Of a DNA stretch of 50,013 bases, positions 15,004 to 23,496 are shown piece after piece (position 1 is the first letter of the stretch; each line of letters begins with the position of its first letter). Source of the DNA: DATBGS01 sp036557885 (GTDB lineage: Bacteria > Chloroflexota > Ktedonobacteria > Ktedonobacterales > DATBGS01); the NCBI GenBank assembly GCA_036557885.1, contig DATBGS010000076.1, positions 1-50,013 on the forward strand, read 5' to 3'. The position numbers and the translations under genes are program-made. The notes under the pieces are model-generated. The model worked only from the letters and a program-made list of their open reading frames with translations, did not search any database and was not told the origin of the DNA.

Positions 15004-15901
15004 GGGTTTTTTTGTGAGTTTTTGCACTCAGCAGGAAATCCCGGTGCTGGCGGGCAGCATTAAAAACCGCCTTCAGACGCGCATCTTGCTCTTGCGGGCT
15101 GGTTTGCAGCAGGTCGCGCAGCGCCTGAAGCTGCGCAAGATACGCCTCCAGCCAGGACAGGATGGCCTCTCGGTTGGTGAGGGAGATGTCGTGGTACATG
15201 GTGGGGTCGCCTGTGGCAAGGCGTGTCGTGTCGCGGAAACCAGAACTGGCAAGCGCGCTCATGACTTGAAGGACTTTCTCATCGGCAGCCGCCACTGTCT
15301 CCACGAGGGCAGATGCGGCGAGGAAGGGCAGATGGCTGATGGCGGCGACGGCCTGGTCATGGGTGGCGGCATCTAGCAGCAGCAGATTGGCCCCTACGTC
15401 GGCTATCATCTGGCTGAGCATGTCCGGCACGCTTCTGGCTGGTCCATCAGGGAGCACCAGACAATAGGTTGCCCCGGTGAACAAATCAGAGGTGGCAGCC
15501 TCCAGGCTGCCGGTGCTGCCCGCCATTGGGTGGCCGCCAATGAAGCGGGCATGTGGTGGGACAAGTTCAGCCGCCCAGCGCATGACCTGGGCTTTGGTGC
15601 TGGCAACATCGCTCAGCAGTGCGCCCTCGCGCAGCAGCGGGGCCAGATCGCTCAATACCTGCCGAATTGCCAGCGCGGGCGTGGCAAGCATGATAACATC
15701 GGCTTGCTGGACGGCTTCCGCCAGGCTGGGGCTGGCCTGATCTATTGCGCCGCGCTGCCTGGCCTGCTCACGTTGTTCCTGGCGCTGGTCGTAGCCGATG
15801 ACCTGATAGCGATGCTCTCCGCTCGACTCGTTATGGTGTTTGAGGGCCAGGCCAAGCGAGCCACCAATCAGCCCCAGCCCGATGATCGCTACTGTTTGCA
15901 T
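14975..15901 (-). CDS. tyrA: Prephenate dehydrogenase
   Basis: 308 aa. NAD(P)-dependent conversion of prephenate to 4-hydroxyphenylpyruvate on the tyrosine branch. It has the N-terminal Rossmann motif IIGLGLIGGSLGLAL, VIMLATPALA, IGGHPMAGS with the conserved His, and the helical C-terminal domain with ISHLPFLAASALV and GFRDTTRLATGDP. There is no ACT domain. It sits 11 nt after aroD. Its last ~30 bp contain a strong promoter for the downstream attenuator and aroF. Confidence 0.93.
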   Translation of the reverse strand: MQTVAIIGLGLIGGSLGLALKHHNESSGEHRYQVIGYDQRQEQREQARQRGAIDQASPSLAEAVQQADVIMLATPALAIRQVLSDLAPLLREGALLSDVASTKAQVMRWAAELVPPHARFIGGHPMAGSTGSLEAATSDLFTGATYCLVLPDGPARSVPDMLSQMIADVGANLLLLDAATHDQAVAAISHLPFLAASALVETVAAADEKVLQVMSALASSGFRDTTRLATGDPTMYHDISLTNREAILSWLEAYLAQLQALRDLLQTSPQEQDARLKAVFNAARQHRDFLLSAKTHKKTLDRSEKDTV

Positions 15902-15912
15902 GCGTTTCCTCT

Positions 15913-16809
15913 TTAGCCGGATGAAGACAGGCCAGGAGAGCCAGAGGGAAATAGCCCTGGGTCAGCGGTGACGATGAGGTGGGGCAGAATGGCGCGCAGG
16001 CCAGGGAGAAGCGCCGCCGCCTGCTCTGGCGAAACCACCAAAGGGATATACAAGTGTTGTCCGGCGGTGGCATTGCCATTCTGAGTGATTACACCCTCAG
16101 CCGAAGCTGCGCTGGCACAGAGGCGCAGATGGACGATGGTTTCCGGGCCAAGCTGGTTCAAGTGGTAATCTTCAACCATTGCGCTCACGCTGATCTGGCC
16201 GGAGGCGGTGGCTCCCTCCGCAGAAGCTGCGCCATAGGTGAGCAGGCAGTTGGGGAAGCAGGGGGCCAGCAGGCGCGTCAACTGCCCGGCCTGCCCCATT
16301 GCCAGGCCAATCACTGGCGTGGTGGCGCGGCTGAGCAGCGCGAATACGGGCAGCATTTGGGCGGGATGGTGTGCCAGGCCCACGAGTTTCACCACGTCGG
16401 CATGCTTCTGAAACCCCTGGTAGAAAGGCATGAGATCATCGGGCATGCAGTCCAGCCAGTGACGCGAAACGATCAGGCGCGTAGAACCCTGGCTGCGGCT
16501 GGCGAGTGTGGCAAACGCTTCCAGGCTGTCCCATTCGATGTCCACATAGGCGCAGCCCAGGGCTATTGCTTGCGCCAGAATCTCCAGCCGCTCCGCTTCA
16601 TCTTCCTGAAACTTTCCGCCCTCGCGCGGTGGGCGGCAGGTGATGATGAGCGGGCAGGGGGCTTCTGCAATCAGCCGGGGCAGATCGAACGAGTCCATCA
16701 GATCAAGGCGAATCTCGGCCAGGGCGATCTGCGGGGCCAGAGCGTGCAGCCGGGCCAGGCAGCGCTCAGTATCGGGGAGGGCGAGCGCGACAGCAATCTT
16801 GTTGGGCAT
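15913..16809 (-). CDS. aroD: Type I 3-dehydroquinate dehydratase with a C-terminal extension
   Basis: 298 aa; the usual enzyme is ~220-250. Residues 1 to ~218 are the type I Schiff-base enzyme: EIRLDLMDS, ITCRPPREGGKF, LIVSRHWLD with catalytic His117, ADVVKLVGLAH with Schiff-base Lys141, and TYGAASAEGATASGQISVSAM. The last ~80 residues are extra. They start with QLGPETIVHLRLC and include YIPLVVSPEQAAALLPGL, loosely reminiscent of the start of a shikimate dehydrogenase as in DHQase-SDH fusions, but without its motifs. The start codon lies only 13 nt after the T-tract of a terminator hairpin and has a weak ribosome site. Confidence 0.88.
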   Translation of the reverse strand: MPNKIAVALALPDTERCLARLHALAPQIALAEIRLDLMDSFDLPRLIAEAPCPLIITCRPPREGGKFQEDEAERLEILAQAIALGCAYVDIEWDSLEAFATLASRSQGSTRLIVSRHWLDCMPDDLMPFYQGFQKHADVVKLVGLAHHPAQMLPVFALLSRATTPVIGLAMGQAGQLTRLLAPCFPNCLLTYGAASAEGATASGQISVSAMVEDYHLNQLGPETIVHLRLCASAASAEGVITQNGNATAGQHLYIPLVVSPEQAAALLPGLRAILPHLIVTADPGLFPSGSPGLSSSG

Positions 16810-16822
16810 AGCGAACCATTCT

Positions 16823-16863
16823 CAAACAAAAACATCTGGAAGAGGAAATTATCCCTCCAGATG
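16823..16863 (-). terminator. Intrinsic terminator between ccdA and aroD
   Basis: On the minus strand CATCTGGA (16863-16856) pairs with TCCAGATG (16840-16833), extended inwards by GGG against CTC with wobble pairs, then TTTTTGTTTG. It ends the ccdA-side transcript. It sits so close to aroD (13 nt) that a separate aroD promoter downstream of it has no room, so it may also act as a leader terminator of aroD. Confidence 0.75.
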
Positions 16864-16937
16864 GTAGCCCAGGTGAGCGCCCTGGTGCAAGGATAGGTTT
16901 TCGCGCTGTTACCCGGTAGAATTTCCGCTTTTAGCCG

Positions 16938-17660
16938 CTAGCCATTCACCGGCAAAAAGTTGAAGAACTGTGGTAGGTAGGTGATCAAGCCAAAGAACAT
17001 GGCGACCCCCACCACTGTCAGCAGCATGCCAGTGGCAAATTCAATTTTGCCCAGGTGCGGCTTGAGACGCTTGAGCCAGACCGAAACGACGTTGACCGCC
17101 AGGCCCATTGCCAGGAAGGGCAGCCCCAGCCCCAGCGAATAGACGGCCAGCAGCAGCACTCCAGACTGGAGGGTTGTGCTGTTGCTGGCAAGGATGAGGA
17201 TGCTGCTCAAGATGACGCCAACGCAGGGCGTCCAGCCGATGGAGAAGATGAAGCCCATCAGAAAGGATGCCGGGTAGCTGGGGCGGCCTGGGCGATACTG
17301 AAAGCGCGACTCGTGGTAGAGGAAAGGGATGCGCAGCAACCCTGAGAAATGCAGCCCCAGAATGACCAGCACAATCCCGCCCACCCGTCGCAGCAGCAAC
17401 TGATTGCCCTGGAGGAAATGCCCAACGACGCTGGCGGTGGCGCCCAACGCAATAAAGGTGAGCGAGAAAGCCAGCACAAACAAGAGCGCGTGCAGAAAAG
17501 TGGACCAGCGCCGCGAGGTGTTTTCCACCTGGGAGGTCTGGAGGACGCCTGGCCCAACAAGCTGCGCGAGGTAGATGGGCACCAGCGGCAAGACGCAGGG
17601 CGAGAGGAACGAGGCCAGCCCCGCGCCGAAGGCGATGGCAAAGGTGAGTGAACTGTCCAA
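16938..17660 (-). CDS. ccdA: CcdA/DsbD-type cytochrome c biogenesis membrane protein
   Basis: About 240 aa and six predicted membrane helices. The two redox-Cys helices are clear: ASFLSPCVLPLVPIYL near the N-terminus and IGWTPCVGVILSS in the second half. Such proteins pass electrons from cytosolic thioredoxin across the membrane to thioredoxin-like partners. The start is set at TTG 17660 (GGAG 8 nt upstream), 25 nt after the tlpA stop; a longer frame to 17744 would overlap tlpA by 59 nt. The neighbour TlpA-like protein is the probable partner. Confidence 0.88.
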   Translation of the reverse strand: MDSSLTFAIAFGAGLASFLSPCVLPLVPIYLAQLVGPGVLQTSQVENTSRRWSTFLHALLFVLAFSLTFIALGATASVVGHFLQGNQLLLRRVGGIVLVILGLHFSGLLRIPFLYHESRFQYRPGRPSYPASFLMGFIFSIGWTPCVGVILSSILILASNSTTLQSGVLLLAVYSLGLGLPFLAMGLAVNVVSVWLKRLKPHLGKIEFATGMLLTVVGVAMFFGLITYLPQFFNFLPVNG

Positions 17661-17685
17661 AACAAACGCTCCAGGTGAGATTGCG

Positions 17686-18276
17686 CTAGTGCAACAGAGA
17701 AAAATAGCTGTGAAGCTGGCTCTGGCTGAGCGGACCAGAAACACTGCCCTGAATACTACCCTGCGAATCTATCAAAATGGAAGAGGGCGTGGAGGTCAGG
17801 TGCAAACTGTCAAAGAGCCGGTGCTGCTGGTCCAGTACCACCGGATAGTTGATTCCCAGATTTTGCAAAAAGAGCGAGGCGGTATTGGGATCATCCAGAA
17901 TATTGAGGCCAAGAATGATGATGTTTTGTCCCCGCGCTTGCTGATAGAACTGCTCAAGCGTAGGCATTTCGCCCCGGCAATCGGGGCAGGCCACGTACCA
18001 GAAATTGAGCAAGACGCGCTTCCCGTGAAAGCTGCTGAGCGTCACAGGCGTATTGGTCAGGTCGCGCAGCGTAACATTTGGTGGTGTCTGCCCGGCCAGG
18101 CTGTAAAAATCGGGGAGCGTGGCGCCTGCTCCGGCTTGCGCACCAGGACGGCTTACCAGCAAGCCCCAGGCGAAGATGCCAGCAATCACCACAGCGGCAA
18201 CGGCGCTGGTCCACTTGACCAGGCGCGGGTCGCGTGCGGTTAGCCCTTTCTTTTGTGCCGGTCCAGGCTCGTCCAT
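17686..18276 (-). CDS. Membrane-anchored TlpA-like thioredoxin-fold protein
   Basis: 196 aa. One N-terminal membrane anchor (about residues 22-43) follows a short basic cytoplasmic stretch, then an extracytoplasmic thioredoxin fold: TLPDFYSLAGQ, VLLNFWYVACPDCRGEMPTLEQF with the CPDC redox centre, and STPSSILIDSQG with the cis-Pro. CPDC differs from the common CxPC. AAGGA precedes the ATG. The order tlpA-ccdA suggests CcdA keeps it reduced, for haem-apocytochrome or other thiol targets. Confidence 0.9.
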   Translation of the reverse strand: MDEPGPAQKKGLTARDPRLVKWTSAVAAVVIAGIFAWGLLVSRPGAQAGAGATLPDFYSLAGQTPPNVTLRDLTNTPVTLSSFHGKRVLLNFWYVACPDCRGEMPTLEQFYQQARGQNIIILGLNILDDPNTASLFLQNLGINYPVVLDQQHRLFDSLHLTSTPSSILIDSQGSIQGSVSGPLSQSQLHSYFSLLH

Positions 18277-18303
18277 GATGTGATTCCTTTACGTTGCCCG
18301 CCC

Positions 18304-18951
18304 TTATGCTTTCTGCGCGGCTGGTTGCGCGGCCATATCACGGGCGATTTCTTCCAGACGGGGCAGGATGAGCCAGGCGCTGCCCAGCCCAAAGAGAAAG
18401 CCGGTGATGGTGCGCAAGAGCAGATCGCTTTCGCGCCAGCCAAGCAACTGCGTGCCTCCATCAATTGCCATTGGTATGATCAATAAGAGCCAGAGCCGCC
18501 AATCCAGCGGGCGGACAAGGCGGCGCAGGCGCGGCGCCACGACCAGAGCCAGCCCCGCCAGAAAGAGCGTGGCGTAGATTGCCAGGCAGCGCTCGCACAG
18601 GCAGACCTGATGCCCAAAGAGATAATAGGAGTGCGAGGGTATCTGGTCGCAGATGGCGTGATAGGTGTGAATGAGCCAGGAAGAAGCGCCGTAGTTGCCG
18701 AAATAGGCAAAGACGGGGGCCAGGAACGCGCCGCCCAGGAAGATGCCCAGGGCACTGTTGATGAGCGCCAGCCAATGCCGCCCAAAGAAATGGGAGGTAC
18801 CTTCGGCCAGCCCGACGACGCGCCGACTAAACGCCTGACGGCGCGGCGAAATGCCCGCCAGCGGGTCGCTTTCCAGCGGGTCATTCCACAGATTCGTTTC
18901 TTCTGACTGGCTTGAAGCGCCGTCTGGCACTTGTGGTGCGCTCTGACTCAT
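18304..18951 (-). CDS. DUF2085 membrane protein
   Basis: 215 aa with three to four membrane helices. The DUF2085 signature is clear: HAICDQIPSHSYYLFGHQV immediately followed by CLCERCLAIYATLF, giving a CxCxxC-type cluster near the membrane. The C-terminal half is hydrophobic, with PMAIDGGTQLLGWRESD typical of the family. Function is unknown. The conserved Cys set and the position 27 nt upstream of tlpA-ccdA on the same strand suggest a link to thiol redox or metal handling. Confidence 0.88.
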   Translation of the reverse strand: MSQSAPQVPDGASSQSEETNLWNDPLESDPLAGISPRRQAFSRRVVGLAEGTSHFFGRHWLALINSALGIFLGGAFLAPVFAYFGNYGASSWLIHTYHAICDQIPSHSYYLFGHQVCLCERCLAIYATLFLAGLALVVAPRLRRLVRPLDWRLWLLLIIPMAIDGGTQLLGWRESDLLLRTITGFLFGLGSAWLILPRLEEIARDMAAQPAAQKA

Positions 18952-19042
18952 ATACCTCTCTGTGCCCTAACAACCAACTAATCTTATTTCGCTCTCCCAT
19001 CTTCCTCTATTGTACGCTGGCAGACCAGCGAACGCCAACTGC

Positions 19043-20131
19043 TTAGACCAGCCTGGCCTGCTGAAGCAGCGCAACCAGGCGATCATGTGGGGCAGCGTGG
19101 ACAACATTGCCCTGGCGCCCGGTGGTGGTGGTTGCCATCAGCAGGGCGTTGAGCACCGCTTCTTCGGCGGCATCTACGACGGCGCCAAAGAGCGCGTTGA
19201 GGCCGGTGTTGCCGTAAATGCCCTCTGGAAAGACGCTGATCTGAAAGCGCCCCTCTGGAATGTGATAGGGGATGTGCTGCGCGTTGGAGAAGGCCAGGAA
19301 GATTTCGCCGCTGCCATCTCCCGCTGCCGAGCCGGTGCGTGCCAGCCCCAACCCGGCTCGCTGTGCCATGCGGCGCAGGGTGTGCGCGTGCAGCGGGGCA
19401 TCGGTGCCGACGATAACGATGCAGGAGCCATCGTTCTGCGGCGATGGGTCGGGTGCTTCTTCCGGCAGCAGGTCGGTGAGCAGGGGGCCAACGCGCACCC
19501 CGGCCACCGTGAGGCGCGGGCGCAGGCCAAAGTTCGTTTCTACCAGTACGCCAACGGTATAGGTGCCCGCCGGGGTGTCCACAACGCGCGAGGAGGAGCC
19601 GATGCCGCCCTTAAACTGGAAAAGCTGCATGCCGGTGCCCGCGCCTACGCAGCCTTCCACTACCGGGTTGGTGGTTGCGCCGTCCAGCGCCGCCCAGACA
19701 TCCTGCTCCATGAGAGCAAACGTGAGGTGGTCATGCAGAAAGCCATCGTCGCATTCGGCCACGACGGGGATGGGGATTTCGTTGCGTACCTGCTCTGGAT
19801 AGCGCTGGGCCAGATAGCGCGTTGTGGCGTGCAGCGCCATGCCCACGCCAGAGGTGCCCGTGAGCACGATGGGCGTGGAGAGCAGGCCGCATTCATCAAT
19901 AACCGAGCGACAGGTCATCTCGCCAAAGCCGTTGAGCGCGTGGATACCGGCATAGACGCGCCCGGAGAGCGGGTTGCCGTCGTGCGGCCAGATGGCAGTG
20001 GCGCCGGTTCGCACATCCTGCCCGCGAATCAGAGTCTGGTGACCCACGCGCACGCCGGGCACATCGGTGAGCGTGTTGGATGGGCCAGTGGGCAGGGTGC
20101 CTATCTGGATGCCAAGATCGCGCAAGCGCAT
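19043..20131 (-). CDS. P1 family peptidase (DmpA-type L-aminopeptidase/D-esterase)
   Basis: 362 aa. Family S58/P1 enzymes self-cleave between Gly and Ser, and the Ser becomes the N-terminal nucleophile of the beta chain. The expected site is in QFKGGIGSSSR, preceded by GCVGAGTGMQLF. Other conserved parts are NTLTDVPGVRVGH at the N-terminus, LTGTSGVGMALHATTRY, and a C-terminal half with IVIVGTDAPLHAHTLRRMAQRA. A perfect AAGGAGG lies 7 nt before the ATG. Known members hydrolyse small N-terminal residues or beta-peptides; the substrate here is unknown. Confidence 0.93.
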   Translation of the reverse strand: MRLRDLGIQIGTLPTGPSNTLTDVPGVRVGHQTLIRGQDVRTGATAIWPHDGNPLSGRVYAGIHALNGFGEMTCRSVIDECGLLSTPIVLTGTSGVGMALHATTRYLAQRYPEQVRNEIPIPVVAECDDGFLHDHLTFALMEQDVWAALDGATTNPVVEGCVGAGTGMQLFQFKGGIGSSSRVVDTPAGTYTVGVLVETNFGLRPRLTVAGVRVGPLLTDLLPEEAPDPSPQNDGSCIVIVGTDAPLHAHTLRRMAQRAGLGLARTGSAAGDGSGEIFLAFSNAQHIPYHIPEGRFQISVFPEGIYGNTGLNALFGAVVDAAEEAVLNALLMATTTTGRQGNVVHAAPHDRLVALLQQARLV

Positions 20132-20180
20132 AAAACAGCCTCCTTAGAGTTTCAGCAGAGTTTTGGCAGAAGCCCTTGTC

Positions 20181-20957
20181 TCACAATTTGAGTGCGTAGC
20201 CGATATAGGCTACAAGCCTGGGGCCGCCCACATGAAAGCGCGTTGCCTCGCCTAGCTCTTTATACGACATGGCCCCTCGTTTGAACCGGCGCAGCGAGCG
20301 CAGGAGTGTTAGTGGATTACTCGCCAGATTAAGTCCACGTATCTCTTGCACCACCAAGCCGTGCTGCGTCAACAGTCGTTGCAGTTCACGCGGCTTGATG
20401 TACTGGTTCCAGTCGTGGAGGTGCGGCGGCAAAAAGCGCGTGGCAGGCCACTCCTGAAAAAGTTTGATGGTGATCAGCTTGCTAGGCAGCGTGCGGTTGA
20501 TGGTGTCGTAGCAGTAGACGCCGCCTGGCTTGAGCACGCGCGCTGTTTCCGCAATGACGCGCTCCAGATTGTTGACATGCTCCAGGACATCGCAGCAATA
20601 GACCAGATCAAAGCACGCATCCTCAAAGGGAAGCTGCTCACCCACGCCCACGCGATAGTCAATGCTCAGGCCGGAAGCCTGGGCATGGGCGCGGGCGGTT
20701 GCCAGCGATGGCTCGGAGGGGTCAATGCCGGTGACGCGGCAGCCCAGCCGGGCAAACTCTTCGGCCAGCAGCCCACCGCCACAGCCAACATCCAGGGCGC
20801 GCAGGCCGCGCGGGTCAAGACGCAGCCGATCAAGCAGCGCCTGGCGAAAATAGCCAAAGCGGGCGGGGTTGAAGGCGGTGCGCAACAGCGCAAACGCCGC
20901 GTTGTCATCCCACCAGAGGTCGCCAGGGCGATTGTACAGTTCGTTATCAACTGGCAT
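20181..20957 (-). CDS. UbiG-like class I SAM-dependent methyltransferase
   Basis: 258 aa. Motif I LDVGCGGGLLAEEFARLGC, then GIDPSEPSLATA, a post-motif FDLVYCCDVLEHVNNLERVI, and motif III ARVLKPGGVYCYDTINRT. The N-terminal NRPGDLWWDDNAAFALL and PPHLHDWNQYIKPREL resemble UbiG (O-methylation in ubiquinone synthesis). No other quinone gene is nearby, so the substrate remains open. It lies 15 nt downstream of the ABC permease on the same strand. Confidence 0.85.
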   Translation of the reverse strand: MPVDNELYNRPGDLWWDDNAAFALLRTAFNPARFGYFRQALLDRLRLDPRGLRALDVGCGGGLLAEEFARLGCRVTGIDPSEPSLATARAHAQASGLSIDYRVGVGEQLPFEDACFDLVYCCDVLEHVNNLERVIAETARVLKPGGVYCYDTINRTLPSKLITIKLFQEWPATRFLPPHLHDWNQYIKPRELQRLLTQHGLVVQEIRGLNLASNPLTLLRSLRRFKRGAMSYKELGEATRFHVGGPRLVAYIGYALKL

Positions 20958-20972
20958 GGCTGAGAGTATAGT

Positions 20973-21842
20973 CTAACGAACGACGCGCGGATAGAGCCTG
21001 GCCCCGATGAGAATGAGCGCCACCGTGACTGAGAACATGACGACAAAATCGGTGCCCAACCCATCAATACTACTGCCGCCAGCCAGCATCAGCGAGCGCA
21101 GCGCGTCCACCTGATAGCTGAGCGGGTTGGCTCTGGCAACCACCTGCAACCAGTCGGGCATGATGGAGACGGGATAGATAGCATTGCTGGCAAAGAAAAG
21201 CGGCATGGTCAGCACCTGCCCAATGCCCATGAAGCGCTCGCGGCTTTTGACCAGGCAGGCGATGATGAGCGAGAACGTGGAGAAGCAGGCCGCGCCGAGC
21301 ACGACGATCACCAGCACGCCCAGCAAGGCCAGCGGGTTCCAGTTCATCTTGACGCCCAGCAGCAGTGCCAGCAGATAAATGATGACGGCCTGGGCCAATC
21401 CGCGCACGCCCGAAGCCAGCGCTTTGCCCAGCACCAGCGCGGTGCGCGGCGTGGGGCTTGCCAGAAACTTGTGGATGATGCCCAGGTCGCGCTCCCAGAT
21501 GATGGCAATGCCGGAAAAGATGGCGATAAACAAGACGCTCTGCGCCAGGATGCCAGGCGCCATATAGTCCAGGTAGCGCACGTTGCCGGTGGGAATGGCG
21601 CGCACCTTGGTGAAGACTTCGCCAAAGATCAGCAGCCAGAGCGCGGGCTGGACGGCGCGCGTGAACAGTTCCGTCGGGTCGTGGCGCAGCTTGCGCGCCT
21701 CCAGCCAGATGATGGTGCTGGTCTTTTCGACAAAACGGGCGATGGCCTGCATCGGGCGCGGCCACTGCGGGGAAGGTTCCCGCCCAACGCTGACGGGTTC
21801 ATCCAAGTCGCCGCGCTGTGCGGCGGGCGCGTGCAGTTTCAC
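20973..21842 (-). CDS. ABC-2 type exporter permease (DrrB-like)
   Basis: About 289 aa with six membrane helices. It matches the DrrB/ABC-2 permease pattern: a membrane-entry helix with FTRAVQPALWLLIFGEVF, YLDYMAPGILAQSVLF, ERDLGIIHKFLASPTPRTALVLGKAL, and PLFFASNAIYPVSIMPDWL near the end. The start is set at GTG 21842 with GGAGG 8 nt upstream; this overlaps the ATPase stop by 44 nt. It works with the adjacent ATPase as a drug- or lipid-export pair. Confidence 0.9.
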   Translation of the reverse strand: MKLHAPAAQRGDLDEPVSVGREPSPQWPRPMQAIARFVEKTSTIIWLEARKLRHDPTELFTRAVQPALWLLIFGEVFTKVRAIPTGNVRYLDYMAPGILAQSVLFIAIFSGIAIIWERDLGIIHKFLASPTPRTALVLGKALASGVRGLAQAVIIYLLALLLGVKMNWNPLALLGVLVIVVLGAACFSTFSLIIACLVKSRERFMGIGQVLTMPLFFASNAIYPVSIMPDWLQVVARANPLSYQVDALRSLMLAGGSSIDGLGTDFVVMFSVTVALILIGARLYPRVVR

Positions 21843-22599
21843 GGTAGCTTCCTCCGGATTCCAGCGAATTGCCAGTAAAATGGGTAAAGACGGCATCCAG
21901 GGTGGTTTCCGGCCCACCAACCGCAGCCTTTAATTCAGCAGGCGTGCCCTGCGCGACGATGTTCCCCAGGTGCATGATGCAGATATGCTCGCAGAGATGG
22001 TCGGCTTCTTCCATGTAATGGGTGGTGAGAAAGACCGTGACTTGCCGTTCGGTGCGCAGCGTTTTGAGATATTCCCAGACGGCATTGCGCGCCACCGGGT
22101 CCAGCCCAACGGTTGGCTCGTCCAGAAAGAGCACCTGGGGGCGGTGCAGCATGGCCTGGGCCACTTCCAGGCGGCGAATCATGCCACCAGAATAGGTGCG
22201 CACCAGCTTGTTTGCCGCGTCCTCCAGGCCCATCAGGGCCAGCGCTTCGCGCACAACCGGCTCGCGTATTGTGCGCGGCAGGTCATAGAGTTTGGCAAAG
22301 ACGATGAGGTTTTCGTAGCCGGTGAGCGTGCCATCGGCGGAGAGCGCCTGGGGTACGTAGCCGATGCGCCGCCGTACCTCCATTGGCTGGCGCGTGACAT
22401 CAAAGCCAGCGATGACGGCGCGGCCTGAAGTTGGTGGGAGCAGGGTGGTGAGCATCTTGATGATGGTACTTTTTCCGGCCCCGTTTGGACCCAGCAACCC
22501 AAAAACGGAGCCTTCCGCCACTTCCAGGCTCACCTGGTTCACGGCTGGGTAGTCGCCGTAGCGCTTTACCAGATCGTGCACCTCAATGATCGCTGGCAT
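21799..22599 (-). CDS. ABC exporter ATPase (DrrA-like)
   Basis: 266 aa. Walker A GLLGPNGAGKSTIIKML, Q-loop VPQALSADGTLTGYEN, signature YSGGMIRRLEVAQ, Walker B QVLFLDEPTVGLDP, switch His in FLTTHYMEEAD. This is the DrrA/daunorubicin-resistance type, with the usual short C-terminal tail. ATG 22599 has AGAGGA upstream and overlaps the marR stop by 17 nt; a longer frame to 22707 is not supported. MarR, ATPase and permease form one operon. Confidence 0.93.
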   Translation of the reverse strand: MPAIIEVHDLVKRYGDYPAVNQVSLEVAEGSVFGLLGPNGAGKSTIIKMLTTLLPPTSGRAVIAGFDVTRQPMEVRRRIGYVPQALSADGTLTGYENLIVFAKLYDLPRTIREPVVREALALMGLEDAANKLVRTYSGGMIRRLEVAQAMLHRPQVLFLDEPTVGLDPVARNAVWEYLKTLRTERQVTVFLTTHYMEEADHLCEHICIMHLGNIVAQGTPAELKAAVGGPETTLDAVFTHFTGNSLESGGSYRETARARRTARRLG

Positions 22600-23047
22600 G
22601 GTGTTCCTCTTTCTGTGGTGTTTGCGCAGCCTCGCTTGCTTGCGCTTCCAGCACTCGTTCCAGGAGCGCGGAGAGCGTGTCTTGTTCCTGGGGGGTGAGT
22701 GGGGCAAGCAGGCGCGAGAGGAAGGCGCGTCGCTCTTGCTGCCACGCCTCGACCTTCTGCTGCCCCTGGAGGGTTAAGGCGACCAGGACCAGACGCTCAT
22801 CATCAGATTGGCGCTCGCGCTTCACCAGCCCTGTCCGCTCTAGCCGCTTGCTGCCAGTGGTGACAGTGCTGCCCGTAATGCCCAGCGCATCTGCCAGTTG
22901 TCCAATGCTCATTGGCCCGGAACGGCGTAGGCGCAGGAGCATCCAGTATTGCTCGGTAGTAATCTCGCCGCGCTTCACCGGATGCGACGTGCGCCGGATC
23001 AGGTGATACAGCGTCAAGATGTTTTCTACGAGACGATCAGCAGTCAT
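22583..23047 (-). CDS. MarR-family transcriptional regulator
   Basis: 154 aa. Winged helix with GEITTEQYWMLLRLRRSG, SIGQLADALGITGSTVTTG followed by SKRLERTGLVKRERQSDDERLV, the classic MarR recognition helix and DxRxxxxLT-like wing. ATG 23047 is preceded by GGAGG at 8 nt. As first gene of an exporter operon it probably represses it and is released by an exported compound. A short palindrome at 23095-23105 is a candidate operator. Confidence 0.92.
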   Translation of the reverse strand: MTADRLVENILTLYHLIRRTSHPVKRGEITTEQYWMLLRLRRSGPMSIGQLADALGITGSTVTTGSKRLERTGLVKRERQSDDERLVLVALTLQGQQKVEAWQQERRAFLSRLLAPLTPQEQDTLSALLERVLEAQASEAAQTPQKEEHHASDH

Positions 23048-23094
23048 GGCTTGCTCCTCCCGCGCCACCGATGAACCTTTCACTATCTATTATA

Positions 23095-23105
23095 TTGATC
23101 ATCAA
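23095..23105. promoter_or_regulatory. Palindrome TTGATCATCAA upstream of marR
   Basis: An 11-bp perfect palindrome around a central C, 48 nt before the MarR start in an AT-rich stretch. Position and symmetry fit a MarR operator, but it is short. Confidence 0.4.
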
Positions 23106-23496
23106 GGTATTTTGCAAGAGCACGTAAAAGAAGTTGGAGAGAGAAGAGTTTCTTGCGGCTCATCAAAATTGCCTGGGAAAAGTATTGCGTTTTGGTGTGA
23201 ACCATAGTAAAGTGCCAATAGCATAATTAGCAGACAGCTAGAATTGTTAGAAACCAGACAGCGCATCATGGCCTGTGAATACTGGCACAGGCGCAGTGGC
23301 TCAGGGATATGAGGAGGATGTTCGCTATGCAGGAAGCCCAGTAACAATAGCATCTTAGTACGATTTGTTATCTCTGAATTGCTTGTTCGTTCCACACTAG
23401 TGAAGGATAGCAGACTGAGGAGCAGCAGGTCGCTACGTAGCCCTCTCTCCTCTTTTTGAAGGAGCCGAACCACTCGTTGTAGAACCGGTTAATCGT
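23106..23496. other. Intergenic stretch without a recognisable gene
   Basis: About 390 nt between the marR promoter region and the decayed response-regulator fragment. It is AT-richer than its neighbours. No ORF with recognisable motifs, no repeat and no RNA gene could be seen. With the following remnant it looks like decayed sequence. Confidence 0.5.

Noticed and set aside
19010..20191. 393-aa open frame on the plus strand
   Set aside because: It is the antisense shadow of the P1 peptidase, which has family motifs and a perfect ribosome site. The plus frame shows no motif.
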